Positions 56,876 through 64,000 of a DNA stretch of 64,000 bases are shown here, in pieces; positions within the stretch are counted from its first letter, which is position 1, and the number at the start of each line of letters is the position of its first letter. This stretch comes from Planktothrix paucivesiculata PCC 9631. GTDB taxonomy: Bacteria; Cyanobacteriota; Cyanobacteriia; Cyanobacteriales; Microcoleaceae. Both the position numbers and the translations under genes were made by a program. The notes under the pieces are model-generated. The model saw only the letters and a list, made by a program, of their open reading frames with translations. It was not told where the DNA came from and searched no databases. The stretch is taken from assembly GCF_900009265.2 (NCBI RefSeq), contig NZ_LR735018.1:594798-658797 (forward strand), given 5' to 3'.

Positions 56876-57502
56876 TTATTGTCTGGCTCGAAACTCAACC
56901 ACATCTTCCTTAATAGTAACATCATATTCACCAAAGAAATCTTGCCCCAATAAACCCACATTTAACATCGGAGCGATCGCAACGGTAATATTACTTTTAA
57001 CAGCCCCAGCCACATTCAGACTTTGAATAGAACCCAAATCAAATTCAACTCCCTTCTGACTCGGTGTATCTGCTTTAACCCGACCAATAGGAACGACCTT
57101 TAACCGTCCCGCCATCATAGGAGTAATCACCGTTCCACTAGCTCCGGTATCTACCATCATTTCAAAGGTAACTTGATCATTAAATATGGCTTCAATTACC
57201 GGAATTCCTTGTTCTTTTTTGATAATTTTAGCCTGATAAACTCCAGGGGTTGAGAGGGGAGAAACTATCGTTTTTTCATCAGTTTGTGGAAAGATACAGA
57301 CGTTTCCATTTAAAGACATAACCTCTCCGGCTTTTGTTTTCATAAAACAACCGGGATGTTCCTGAGACAAAGCACCAATCCCATTGGTAAATATTAACCC
57401 TGTTGTTGATAATAGAATACAAACCCGTGAGATGAATTGAGATAAACTTTGATTCGGAAATCGACGAGTCACCAACCCGAGAAAACAAGGGGAATTGTTC
57501 AT
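56876..57502 (-). CDS. Secreted retropepsin-like aspartic protease (paralogue B)
   Basis: A 208-residue exported protein with the same design as its neighbour: hydrophobic N-terminus (VCILLSTTGLIFTNGIGALS), the PGCFMKTKAGEVMSLNGNVC segment, then FEMMVDTGASGTVITPMMA with Asp-Thr-Gly and VGLLGQDFFGEYDVTI. The C-terminal ends are also alike (VEFRAR). The two enzymes differ enough to be old paralogues, perhaps forming homo- or heterodimers. ATG 57502 is chosen over TTG 57520. The two genes are 114 bases apart on the same strand. Confidence 0.85.
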   Translation of the reverse strand: MNNSPCFLGLVTRRFPNQSLSQFISRVCILLSTTGLIFTNGIGALSQEHPGCFMKTKAGEVMSLNGNVCIFPQTDEKTIVSPLSTPGVYQAKIIKKEQGIPVIEAIFNDQVTFEMMVDTGASGTVITPMMAGRLKVVPIGRVKADTPSQKGVEFDLGSIQSLNVAGAVKSNITVAIAPMLNVGLLGQDFFGEYDVTIKEDVVEFRARQ

Positions 57503-57745
57503 GATTTCAATAGTTGTCAATAATTAATTTAAGGGTTGACAGGAATATCTCAATTTTCCAGAAAAAATACTAGCATCAAACCAGAAACGCCAAAACCGAT
57601 AACCTCTTTGTGTGATTGGCTATCTTTTGAGTGATCAATCTACGGTCAAGACCTTAGATAAATTTTACCCCTCAATTGAGAACGATAGATCTTTTCGCGG
57701 TATCCTAAAAAATCGGAGCCAAAGTCAGTTCGTTTAAGGAAGTCT

Positions 57746-58072
57746 GTGAAATACTTTTTTTTAACCGATGGATGGACAATTGGACGAGTCTGGGGAGTAG
57801 GGGGTCTGTGGGATCAAGCTCTGCGGCGTCGTCCACCGGATATTCAAAGAATGGATTTATGTCTGTGGGATCAGAAGCAACAGGAAAAAATGTGGCTGTA
57901 TCGGGTTGAAGATTCTGTCTTGATGCTAGAAGTTAGACCGGATCTGACCACCACCAGCGACTCCCCTAATACCATTGGTCAAGTAGTTCTTACCCGCTTA
58001 ATTACGGCTGAACAAGTCCTAGAACGTTTAGCCAGTGCTGCAACGGAATGTCAAATTAACCAAAGCCTATAG
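57746..58072 (+). CDS. Conserved-looking small protein upstream of psbB, function unknown
   Basis: A 108-residue protein beginning MKYFFLTDGWTIGRVWGVGGLWDQALRRRPPDI, here shown only for its first positions by the landmark GWTIGRVWGVGG. The centre (LCLWDQKQQEKMWLYRVEDSV) is rich in Trp and charged residues and predicted beta. No signal peptide or membrane segment, no recognised domain. GTG 57746 has TAAGGA five bases upstream. It lies 430 bases before psbB on the same strand; a functional link to photosystem II is possible but unproven. Confidence 0.65.
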   Translation: MKYFFLTDGWTIGRVWGVGGLWDQALRRRPPDIQRMDLCLWDQKQQEKMWLYRVEDSVLMLEVRPDLTTTSDSPNTIGQVVLTRLITAEQVLERLASAATECQINQSL

Positions 58073-58499
58073 TCAGTGTGGGATTAATTGTGGTCAGGGT
58101 TCGTGATATTATAATTACTGCTCTCTCGGGAATTTCAGTGCCTTTAGACCTGAAAATGTCAAAAAGCACTGGACAAAGAGGGGCAAAAACTCTTAAAACA
58201 ACTAGAGAATCAACTTATTCTCCATACCAGAAAATAAATAATTTGGTTCAATTAATTTAGTAGGGCGGCACAGTCCCGAACTCTAGGCTTGTATCCTAGT
58301 AAGATGAGTAGAGATAGACCCTCTGGGGTAGCTGTGACTTAGACTTTGTAATTAGTACAGTAGTACGGTTAGGAGGTTTAAGAATTGCCGCAAGGACATA
58401 GTGCTTAAAGGTCAGTCGCTCAATCAAGAATCCTCGTCTCTTTAGAGCGGGGAGTGTCAAAAAAAAAGTAACCATTATCAACTAGAAGGAGCGTAGTCA
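58073..58499. other. psbB upstream and leader region
   Basis: No credible gene; a 60-codon frame at 58078-58260 lacks a ribosome-binding site. It contains the stem CTAGG-cttgtat-CCTAG (58283-58299) and, at its end, the ribosome-binding GAAGGAG before psbB. The promoter of psbB should be here, probably in 58260-58400. Confidence 0.5.
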
Positions 58500-60029
58500 A
58501 TGGGACTACCCTGGTATCGTGTACACACAGTCGTCCTAAATGATCCAGGACGGTTGATTTCTGTACACCTGATGCACACCGCTTTGGTGGCAGGTTGGGC
58601 TGGATCTATGGCCCTTTATGAACTCGCAATTTATGATCCTTCTGATCCCGTCCTCAACCCGATGTGGCGTCAAGGGATGTTCGTCATGCCCTTTATGGCC
58701 CGCTTAGGAGTGACTCAATCTTGGGGGGGCTGGAGCCTCACCGGAGAAGCAGTTACTAACCCGGGGATTTGGTCTTTTGAAGGAGTAGCGGCTACTCATA
58801 TCATTCTGTCTGGTTTACTGTTCCTCGCTGCCGTTTGGCATTGGGTCTTTTGGGATCTAGAACTGTTTACCGACCCCCGGACAGGCGAACCCGCTTTGGA
58901 TTTACCCAAAATGTTTGGGATTCACCTGTTTCTATCCGGTCTGCTTTGCTTTGGTTTCGGAGCCTTCCACTTAACCGGCTTATTTGGCCCGGGAATGTGG
59001 GTGTCCGATCCCTATGGGATTACAGGCAGTATTCAACCCGTGGCACCAGCCTGGGGGCCAGAAGGATTTAACCCGTTTAACGCGGGGGGAATCGTGGCTC
59101 ACCATATTGCGGCCGGGGTTGTGGGGATTGTTGCGGGTCTGTTCCATCTGTCCGTTCGTCCGCCCCAAAGGTTATATAAAGCCCTGCGGATGGGGAACAT
59201 TGAAACCGTCCTATCCAGCAGTATTGCCGCCGTATTCTTCGCAGCTTTTGTAGTTGCGGGAACCATGTGGTACGGTTCAGCAGCTACCCCGATCGAACTG
59301 TTTGGCCCTACCCGTTATCAATGGGATAGCGGTTATTTCCAACAGGAAATTCAACGCCGGGTACAATCTAGCGTTGCCCGTGGGGATAGTTATGCCCAAG
59401 CTTGGGAAAAAATTCCTGAAAAACTCGCCTTCTATGACTATGTGGGCAATAGCCCCGCTAAAGGTGGTTTATTCCGGGTCGGCCCCATGAACAACGGCGA
59501 CGGCATTGCCAAAAATTGGTTAGGCCATCCCGTATTCAAAGATTCTGAAGGACGGGAATTATCGGTTCGCCGTCTTCCTAACTTCTTTGAAACCTTCCCC
59601 GTGATTCTCACGGATAAAGACGGTGTGATTCGGGCAGATATTCCCTTCCGTCGGGCTGAGTCTCGCTACAGCTTTGAACAAGCTGGAGTAACGGTCAGTT
59701 TCTATGGTGGCAACTTAGATGGCAAAACCTTTAAGGATGCTCCCACCGTCAAAAAATACGCTCGTTTAGCCCAACAAGGGGAACCCTTCGAGTTTGATCG
59801 GGAAACCTTGGGATCGGACGGTGTATTTCGGACGAGCACCCGGGGCTGGTTCACCTACGCTCACGCTTGCTTTGCATTATTGTTCTTCTTTGGCCATATT
59901 TGGCACGGTTCTCGGACGATCTTCCGCGATGTGTTCGCTGGGGTGGAAGCCGATTTGGAAGAACAGGTGGAGTGGGGTCTGTTCCAAAAACTGGGTGACA
60001 AAACCACTCGTGTTAAAAAGACCGTCTAG
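58500..60029 (+). CDS. psbB: Photosystem II CP47 chlorophyll apoprotein
   Basis: Core antenna of photosystem II in the thylakoid membrane: binds about 16 chlorophyll a and passes energy to the D1/D2 reaction centre. The 509 residues start [18 protein letters not shown] and hold six membrane helices with paired His ligands ([68 protein letters not shown], then the last two, incl. [18 protein letters not shown]), plus the large lumenal loop between helices 5 and 6. Length matches the cyanobacterial norm of 505-510. It is followed by psbT, nrdR and rps1, a standard order. Confidence 0.98.
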   Translation: MGLPWYRVHTVVLNDPGRLISVHLMHTALVAGWAGSMALYELAIYDPSDPVLNPMWRQGMFVMPFMARLGVTQSWGGWSLTGEAVTNPGIWSFEGVAATHIILSGLLFLAAVWHWVFWDLELFTDPRTGEPALDLPKMFGIHLFLSGLLCFGFGAFHLTGLFGPGMWVSDPYGITGSIQPVAPAWGPEGFNPFNAGGIVAHHIAAGVVGIVAGLFHLSVRPPQRLYKALRMGNIETVLSSSIAAVFFAAFVVAGTMWYGSAATPIELFGPTRYQWDSGYFQQEIQRRVQSSVARGDSYAQAWEKIPEKLAFYDYVGNSPAKGGLFRVGPMNNGDGIAKNWLGHPVFKDSEGRELSVRRLPNFFETFPVILTDKDGVIRADIPFRRAESRYSFEQAGVTVSFYGGNLDGKTFKDAPTVKKYARLAQQGEPFEFDRETLGSDGVFRTSTRGWFTYAHACFALLFFFGHIWHGSRTIFRDVFAGVEADLEEQVEWGLFQKLGDKTTRVKKTV

Positions 60030-60078
60030 GATATCTCTAGTTCGGGCTGGTGGGGTATTTTTGTAAACCCTAATCCTC

Positions 60079-60123
60079 AAAAGAGTTGGAACTTTATTCG
60101 TGAAGTTTCCAACTCTTTCTTTA
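60079..60123 (+). terminator. Terminator after psbB
   Basis: AAAGAGTTGGAA (60080-60091) pairs with TTCCAACTCTTT (60107-60118), with one bulge inside, and T-rich CTTTAT follows. It sits about 50 bases after the psbB stop and likely separates psbB from psbT or attenuates read-through. Confidence 0.8.
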
Positions 60124-60256
60124 TATGGGATTCATTGATCGAACTTGATCATTTTTTTCTAAGTTCTAAAACTGGTAATGTGGGTTTAAATCCAGTGGGT
60201 AGTTCACTCTCTCAATGGTAGACTGTTAGAAAACAATAGGTTTAGGAAAAATTGAC

Positions 60257-60352
60257 ATGGAAAGTGTTGCTTACATTTTAATTTTGGCATTAGCCTTGGG
60301 AGTTCTCTTTTTTGCAATTGCCTTCCGGGAACCGCCTCGGATTGGTAAATAG
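60257..60352 (+). CDS. psbT: Photosystem II reaction-centre protein T
   Basis: A 31-residue single-helix subunit of photosystem [21 protein letters not shown] followed by [12 protein letters not shown]. This is the canonical PsbT length and sequence; the helix (about residues 4-22) sits at the PSII dimer interface near D1 and helps repair of the acceptor side. The gene lies 230 bases after psbB on the same strand, the conserved cyanobacterial order. It is too short for most gene finders. Confidence 0.97.
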   Translation: MESVAYILILALALGVLFFAIAFREPPRIGK

Positions 60353-60376
60353 CTCAATTAGAGCATCTTCGTCCAC

Positions 60377-60511
60377 TCCAATACTGAGTTCATGGGGTTT
60401 AAGGTTGATTTAATGCTTTTTGCACCGCTAGATCACCCTAAATTTTGCCCAGGGAATTCGGGTGTTCACCGGTTTAAATAAAACCCTGAGTTCTCATAAC
60501 TCAGTATTGGA
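60377..60511. ncRNA. 135-nt nested inverted repeat between psbT and nrdR (candidate structured RNA or MITE)
   Basis: TCCAATACTGAGTT (60377-60390) and AACTCAGTATTGGA (60498-60511) are perfectly complementary over 14 bp. Inside, GGGGTTT (60394-60400) faces AAACCCT (60481-60487), and CACCC faces GGGTG further in, so a long branched fold is possible. The ends also fit terminal inverted repeats of a small element; no target-site duplication is seen. Function unknown. Confidence 0.4.
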
Positions 60512-60596
60512 CTGTTAAAGAGTTAAAGGCTGTGCTTTGTAATCGCTGATCAGAAAACGGCTGTTCAGTGAAACAACCGCTCAAAGGACGTTAATT

Positions 60597-61169
60597 ATGC
60601 AGTGTCCAGTTTGCCAATGTACGAATAGTCGAGTGCTTGAGTCCCGTGCTGCGGAATCGGGTAAAAGTATTCGGCGACGACGGGAATGTCTCCAGTGTCA
60701 GCATCGCTTTACCACCTATGAACGGATTGAATTTGTGCCGATTACGGTGACGAAGCGGGATGGAAAGCGGGAATCTTTTGACCGTTCTAAATTGTTGCGC
60801 GGGATGGTTCGGGCTTGTGAAAAAACAGGACTTTCTGCTCCCGATTTAGAATCAATTATTGATGAAATTGAAGCCGAACTGCAACAACGTTCCCAACGGG
60901 AAATTCCCACTCAAGAAATTGGAGAATTGGTTTTGCACCGACTCAAATCCTTGAGTGAAGTCGCTTATGTCCGATTTGCTTCAGTTTATCGACAATTTCA
61001 AGGGATTAAAGATTTTGCAGAAGCGTTGAATCACTTTTCCCTGGGCAATGATCATCCTCAAAAGTTGGAAATAGTTGCAGAAGAAGATTCTGTCTGTAGC
61101 TGTGAGGATTCATCAATAGACGGCTCTGCCTCTCTGTGTTCTGCATCCCTACTCGGATCTCAACATTAA
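60597..61169 (+). CDS. nrdR: Ribonucleotide reductase repressor NrdR
   Basis: Zinc- and ATP-cone repressor of ribonucleotide reductase genes, active when dATP is high. The 190 residues have the zinc ribbon [17 protein letters not shown]...[12 protein letters not shown] (four Cys at 3, 6, 31, 34), then the ATP-cone ([24 protein letters not shown], about 48-140) ending [13 protein letters not shown]. The last ~40 residues are an acidic, Ser/Cys-rich extension beyond the usual 150-160. Start ATG 60597. The preceding 245-base spacer contains a 135-nt inverted repeat. Confidence 0.96.
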   Translation: MQCPVCQCTNSRVLESRAAESGKSIRRRRECLQCQHRFTTYERIEFVPITVTKRDGKRESFDRSKLLRGMVRACEKTGLSAPDLESIIDEIEAELQQRSQREIPTQEIGELVLHRLKSLSEVAYVRFASVYRQFQGIKDFAEALNHFSLGNDHPQKLEIVAEEDSVCSCEDSSIDGSASLCSASLLGSQH

Positions 61170-61931
61170 GACAATCACCGATCGTTAGTTTGCTAAGAGT
61201 CTCTAGTTTATGGTACTATCGGGCTATTCAGGAAAAATATATATATTGCCTAAATCCTAAATATCAAAACAAAAGTCAGCGAGAAAGTATCGGCTTTCGT
61301 CAAATATCCTGTTCATTAACCTAGAGATCAGCACTAATTTTGTTTCGGTCGGAGCTTCCCTGACTCCCGTTACAGTTGATTAGCTTAACGGCAGGTGCGT
61401 TGCGACCTAAAAAATGATCCAAAATCGAAAAAAAATGATAGGATGGGAAAGCTAATCTACCAAACTGTGCCAAGATCGGCAGGATTAGCGATTCTCGGTC
61501 TTCAAAAAATGTCCAGCCGAAATATAAATACCTGATCACAGGGGCGATATGATTGATGAACGGGAAGTCGGAGTATAGTTAAGGTTTTTGGGTCTGCTGT
61601 CGGACAGTCAGTGGGCTTTAGACAAATGCTTGTGTAAAAGAATCTGGATGCGGTTTTTAGGGCAGAGATGATCTAAGACTAGACAGAGCCTTTGAAACAA
61701 GACTCTCTTTTTGCGTCAATCGCGATGTAATAGTGGGAGTGTAAAATTGACTGGACGTGGTAATGCTCGTTTTTTCTGTCTTGGACAGGTATTCGGTGGT
61801 ACTAACGATGTCAAGTCAGCAGTAGTTTTGATCGAAAAAGCGAAATATTGACCCTATCGGTCATGATCAAAAACCAGAGCGCTTACTGCAAAAAAACCAT
61901 TTAATAGGAGCAACTTTAGGATAAAACTCGC
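61170..61931. other. 762-base spacer and leader of rps1
   Basis: No credible gene; the minus-strand 72-codon frame at 61321-61539 is unlikely. Contains CCCGTTA...TAACGGCA at 61366-61393 (like an IS605 right end), and a hairpin with 8-bp outer and 4-bp inner stems at 61826-61872, 60 bases before rps1. The ribosome-binding site is TAGGAGCAA near 61905. The long leader is typical of ribosomal-protein genes. Confidence 0.5.
61826..61872 (+). promoter_or_regulatory. Hairpin in the rps1 leader
   Basis: TTTTGATC (61826-61833) pairs with GATCAAAA (61865-61872); inside, GACC (61850-61853) pairs with GGTC (61859-61862). The hairpin ends 60 bases before the rps1 start and could be an autoregulatory S1-binding site (inference). 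Confidence 0.4.
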
Positions 61932-63002
61932 ATGATCAATCAGAAAACAAAACCAAAAGATGTGGGCTTCACCCACGAAGATTTTGCCGCCTTACTCGAT
62001 AAATACGACTATCACTTTAGTCCCGGTGACGTAGTGGCGGGGACAGTTTTTAGTCTGGAGCCAAGGGGCGCTCTGATTGACATTGGCGCTAAGACCGCAG
62101 CATACATTCCACTACAAGAAATGTCAATTAATCGGGTGGAAAGTCCTGATGAAGTATTACAGTCTAATGAGACCCGTGAGTTTTTCATCCTGACCGATGA
62201 AAACGAAGATGGGCAATTAACTCTTTCCATTCGTCGCATTGAGTATATGCGGGCCTGGGAGCGTGTTCGCCAACTGCAAGCGGAAGATGCTACCGTCCGT
62301 TCTCAAGTCTTTGCCACAAATCGAGGCGGCGCCTTGGTTCGGATTGAAGGATTGCGGGGCTTTATTCCAGGCTCCCATATTAGTACGCGCAAACCTAAAG
62401 AAGAACTCGTTGCTGAAGAATTACCCTTAAAATTCCTAGAGGTTGATGAGGATCGCAATCGTCTTGTCTTAAGCCATCGTCGGGCTTTAGTTGAGCGGAA
62501 GATGAACCGCTTAGAAGTGGGTGAAGTGGTAACAGGAACCGTTAGAGGAATTAAACCTTACGGGGCGTTTATTGATATTGGTGGCGTGAGTGGTCTGCTC
62601 CACATCTCAGAGATTTCTCACGATCACATTGACACACCCCATAGTGTTTTCAATGTCAACGATGAAGTCAAAGTCATGATTATTGACCTAGATGCAGATC
62701 GAGGTCGGATTTCCCTTTCTACAAAACAACTGGAACCCGAACCAGGAGCTATGGTTAAAAACCCTCAGCTTGTTTATGAGAAAGCTGAGGAAATGGCAGC
62801 CAAATTCCGGGAAAAACTTTTGGCGGCGGGCCAGGGAGCCACGACGGAAGAAGTTCCGACGGAACTGGATGAAGCTGATATCCCTTCTGCGATTGAGGAA
62901 GATATCCCTTCTGCGATTGAGGAAGATATTCCTTCTGCGATTGAAGAAGATATTCCGTCTGCGATTGAAGAAGATGTGGAACCTGTGGCTGAAGGAGTAT
63001 AG
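61932..63002 (+). CDS. rps1: 30S ribosomal protein S1 with acidic repeat tail
   Basis: RNA-binding protein that helps mRNAs join the 30S subunit. The 356 residues carry three S1 domains (about 28-100, 118-185, 196-268) with the typical GDVVAGTVFSLEPRGALIDIG, GALVRIEGLRGFIPGSHIS and VTGTVRGIKPYGAFIDIGG...GLLHISEIS motifs; cyanobacterial Rps1 normally has three, against six in E. coli. The C-terminus (about 316-347) is four perfect-to-near-perfect DIPSAIEE repeats encoded by four 24-bp units, then EDVEPVAEGV. Start ATG 61932 follows TAGGAG. Repeats may vary in number between strains. Confidence 0.95.
   Translation: MINQKTKPKDVGFTHEDFAALLDKYDYHFSPGDVVAGTVFSLEPRGALIDIGAKTAAYIPLQEMSINRVESPDEVLQSNETREFFILTDENEDGQLTLSIRRIEYMRAWERVRQLQAEDATVRSQVFATNRGGALVRIEGLRGFIPGSHISTRKPKEELVAEELPLKFLEVDEDRNRLVLSHRRALVERKMNRLEVGEVVTGTVRGIKPYGAFIDIGGVSGLLHISEISHDHIDTPHSVFNVNDEVKVMIIDLDADRGRISLSTKQLEPEPGAMVKNPQLVYEKAEEMAAKFREKLLAAGQGATTEEVPTELDEADIPSAIEEDIPSAIEEDIPSAIEEDIPSAIEEDVEPVAEGV
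62877..62972 (+). repeat. Four 24-bp coding tandem repeats in rps1
   Basis: Each unit encodes DIPSAIEE; the first two are identical, the last two differ at a few third positions. A typical slippage-prone array at the 3' end of a housekeeping gene. Confidence 0.95.
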
Positions 63003-63020
63003 GTTTCAAGCGATCAAGAC

Positions 63021-63048
63021 AAAAAGGGGGATTATCCCTCTTTTTTTT
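63021..63048 (+). terminator. Intrinsic terminator of rps1
   Basis: GGGGG (63026-63030) pairs with CCCTC (63036-63040) across a 5-base loop, extended by A/T pairs and followed by eight T residues. A strong, classical terminator. Confidence 0.9.
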
Positions 63049-63140
63049 ATTGAGCTTTGCCAAGGCGGCAGCGACAAATCGCTATCTCAAGATACACAAA
63101 TTAGAAACCCTATTAAAAATTGAATTAGGAGTCTTTGAGG

Positions 63141-63911
63141 TTGGTCACCCTAGAAGTTCAGAATATTACCTTTAAGAATATTGAAGCTGTTATTTTCGAT
63201 AAGGATGGAACCTTAGAGGATTCTGCGGATTTCTTGAGAAACTTAGCTCAAAAGCGATCGCGTTTAATTGATGCTCAAATTCCAGGAGTCGGGGAACCTT
63301 TATTAATGGCGTTTGGCGTTCAAGGAGATACCCTTGACCCAACGGGATTAATGGCCGTGGGTAGCCGACGAGAAAATGAAATTGCGGCGGCAGCTTATAT
63401 TGCCGAAACCGGACGAGGATGGTTAGAGTCTGTCAATATTGCCCATCATGCTTTTGCCGATGCGGAGCAATATTTGAAATCTAGCCCTCCTTCTCCCTTA
63501 TTTGTCGGGGGTTTAGAAACCATAAAATCCCTATCCGATGCGGGGTTAAAGCTAGGAATTGTGTCGGCGGCTCCAACGGCTGAAGTCCAAAATTTTGTTA
63601 CCCACCATCAACTTGAACCCTATATTAACTTTCATCAGGGGGTAGATGGCGGCCCGACAAAACCCGATCCGATTTTATTCCTGAATGCTTGTCAAGCCCT
63701 TGGGGTTGATCCCGCCCATACTTTAATGGTGGGAGATGCTCAAGGAGATATTGATATGGCGCTCGGGGCTGGGGCTGCGGGTTGTGTCGGGGTTTTTTGG
63801 AACCAATCCAACCCTCAACACCTAAATCGGGCGACGGTGGTGATCTCCCATTGGGATCAATTGAAAATTAAGCACTTGACACTCCCAAGAGTATCTTTCG
63901 GGGATTATTAA
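63141..63911 (+). CDS. HAD-superfamily hydrolase
   Basis: A 256-residue phosphatase of the HAD fold. Motif I is VIFDKDGTLEDS (nucleophile Asp and acid Asp, about residues 17-28), motif II is LGIVSAAPTAEV (Ser, about 140), motif III is the Lys of GPTKPDPILF (about 177), and motif IV is MVGDAQGDIDMALGAG (acidic pair, about 198). An internal helical cap is present. Substrate unknown; phosphoglycolate or sugar-phosphate phosphatases are the nearest types. TTG 63141 (MVTLEVQN) with AGGAG nine bases upstream is preferred over TTG 63135. Confidence 0.85.
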   Translation: MVTLEVQNITFKNIEAVIFDKDGTLEDSADFLRNLAQKRSRLIDAQIPGVGEPLLMAFGVQGDTLDPTGLMAVGSRRENEIAAAAYIAETGRGWLESVNIAHHAFADAEQYLKSSPPSPLFVGGLETIKSLSDAGLKLGIVSAAPTAEVQNFVTHHQLEPYINFHQGVDGGPTKPDPILFLNACQALGVDPAHTLMVGDAQGDIDMALGAGAAGCVGVFWNQSNPQHLNRATVVISHWDQLKIKHLTLPRVSFGDY

Positions 63912-63963
63912 AACAATTTGACTTTCACAGGACTTACGCAAATTTGGGGATGTAACCCTAGAT

Positions 63964-63991
63964 GTAGGGGTAATTCATGAATTACCCCTAC
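63964..63991. repeat. Dispersed GTAGGGG palindrome, copy 3 (28-bp perfect)
   Basis: The sequence from 63964 to 63991 equals its reverse complement; core GTAGGGGTAATTCA / TGAATTACCCCTAC. It differs from copy 2 by C to T in the fifth position of the arm with the compensating change on the other side. Confidence 0.9.
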
Positions 63992-64000
63992 TATTGATAG

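Noticed and set aside
58078..58260. 60-codon frame between the Trp-rich gene and psbB
   Set aside because: No ribosome-binding site, no recognisable composition, and it lies where the psbB promoter is expected.
61321..61539. 72-codon minus-strand frame upstream of rps1
   Set aside because: No start signal, overlaps a hairpin and an IS-end-like repeat, and has no recognisable domain.

Overview
The window is a piece of a cyanobacterial chromosome. The evidence is an intact photosystem II block (psbB for CP47 and the 31-residue psbT, followed by nrdR and a three-domain rps1), PurS/PurQ, a DUF3181 protein, an OprB-type porin with an SLH domain, and frequent HIP1 octamers (GCGATCGC). Moderate AT-richness, many dispersed GTAGGGGC palindromes, TATAGCAATCC elements and microsatellite-like spacers fit a filamentous Oscillatoriales genome such as Planktothrix. 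That placement is inference; no 16S gene is present.

Layout. 1-8.2 kb is mostly housekeeping: murE (cut by the window edge), a sirohydrochlorin chelatase, an HDAC-fold deacetylase, gyrA, tRNA-Arg(ACG), moaC and two small conserved proteins. 8.24-8.91 kb is a gene-free block of MITE-like elements. 8.9-14.8 kb is one giant repeat protein with DUF4347, beta-helix, Ig-like, Pro-Thr, Gln-rich helical and RTX sections. 15-26.9 kb holds purQ/purS, a SOUL protein, an FMN reductase, a nuclease-OB fusion, tRNA-Gln(TTG), an LRAT-fold protein, a PAS-GGDEF-EAL protein, mutS and a pair of unknown membrane proteins. 27.1-28.1 kb is a decayed IS200/IS605-type tnpB, followed by exbB/exbD. 29.9-45.4 kb is a surface-glycan island: TPR proteins, two paralogous TPR proteins with an unrecognised glycosyltransferase-like C-terminal domain, a five-gene CDP-deoxysugar operon with a C-methyltransferase, another methyltransferase and a TPR plus double GT2 protein. 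45.5-57.5 kb holds an Mrr-type nuclease, a TMEM165-family Mn/Ca transporter, malQ, the porin, PhoX, an OmpR-type regulator, a creatininase homologue and tandem retropepsin-like proteases. 57.7-64 kb is the psbB-psbT-nrdR-rps1 block and a HAD hydrolase.

How the parts work together. The rfbF-rfbG-epimerase-methyltransferase-reductase genes overlap or nearly touch, so they should be one operon making a CDP-linked branched 6-deoxyhexose; the flanking TPR transferases are the natural candidates to use it. Upstream of the OmpR-type regulator are four 8-bp units at exact 11-bp spacing that match the cyanobacterial Pho box, and the next gene downstream is the phosphatase PhoX, so this looks like a phosphate-starvation locus.

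Most worth a second look: the paralogous TPR transferase-like pair, the CDP-branched-sugar operon and its decayed promoter duplicate at 45.5 kb, the Pho-box array, a 135-nt nested inverted repeat between psbT and nrdR, Val83 in GyrA, and the giant RTX protein.
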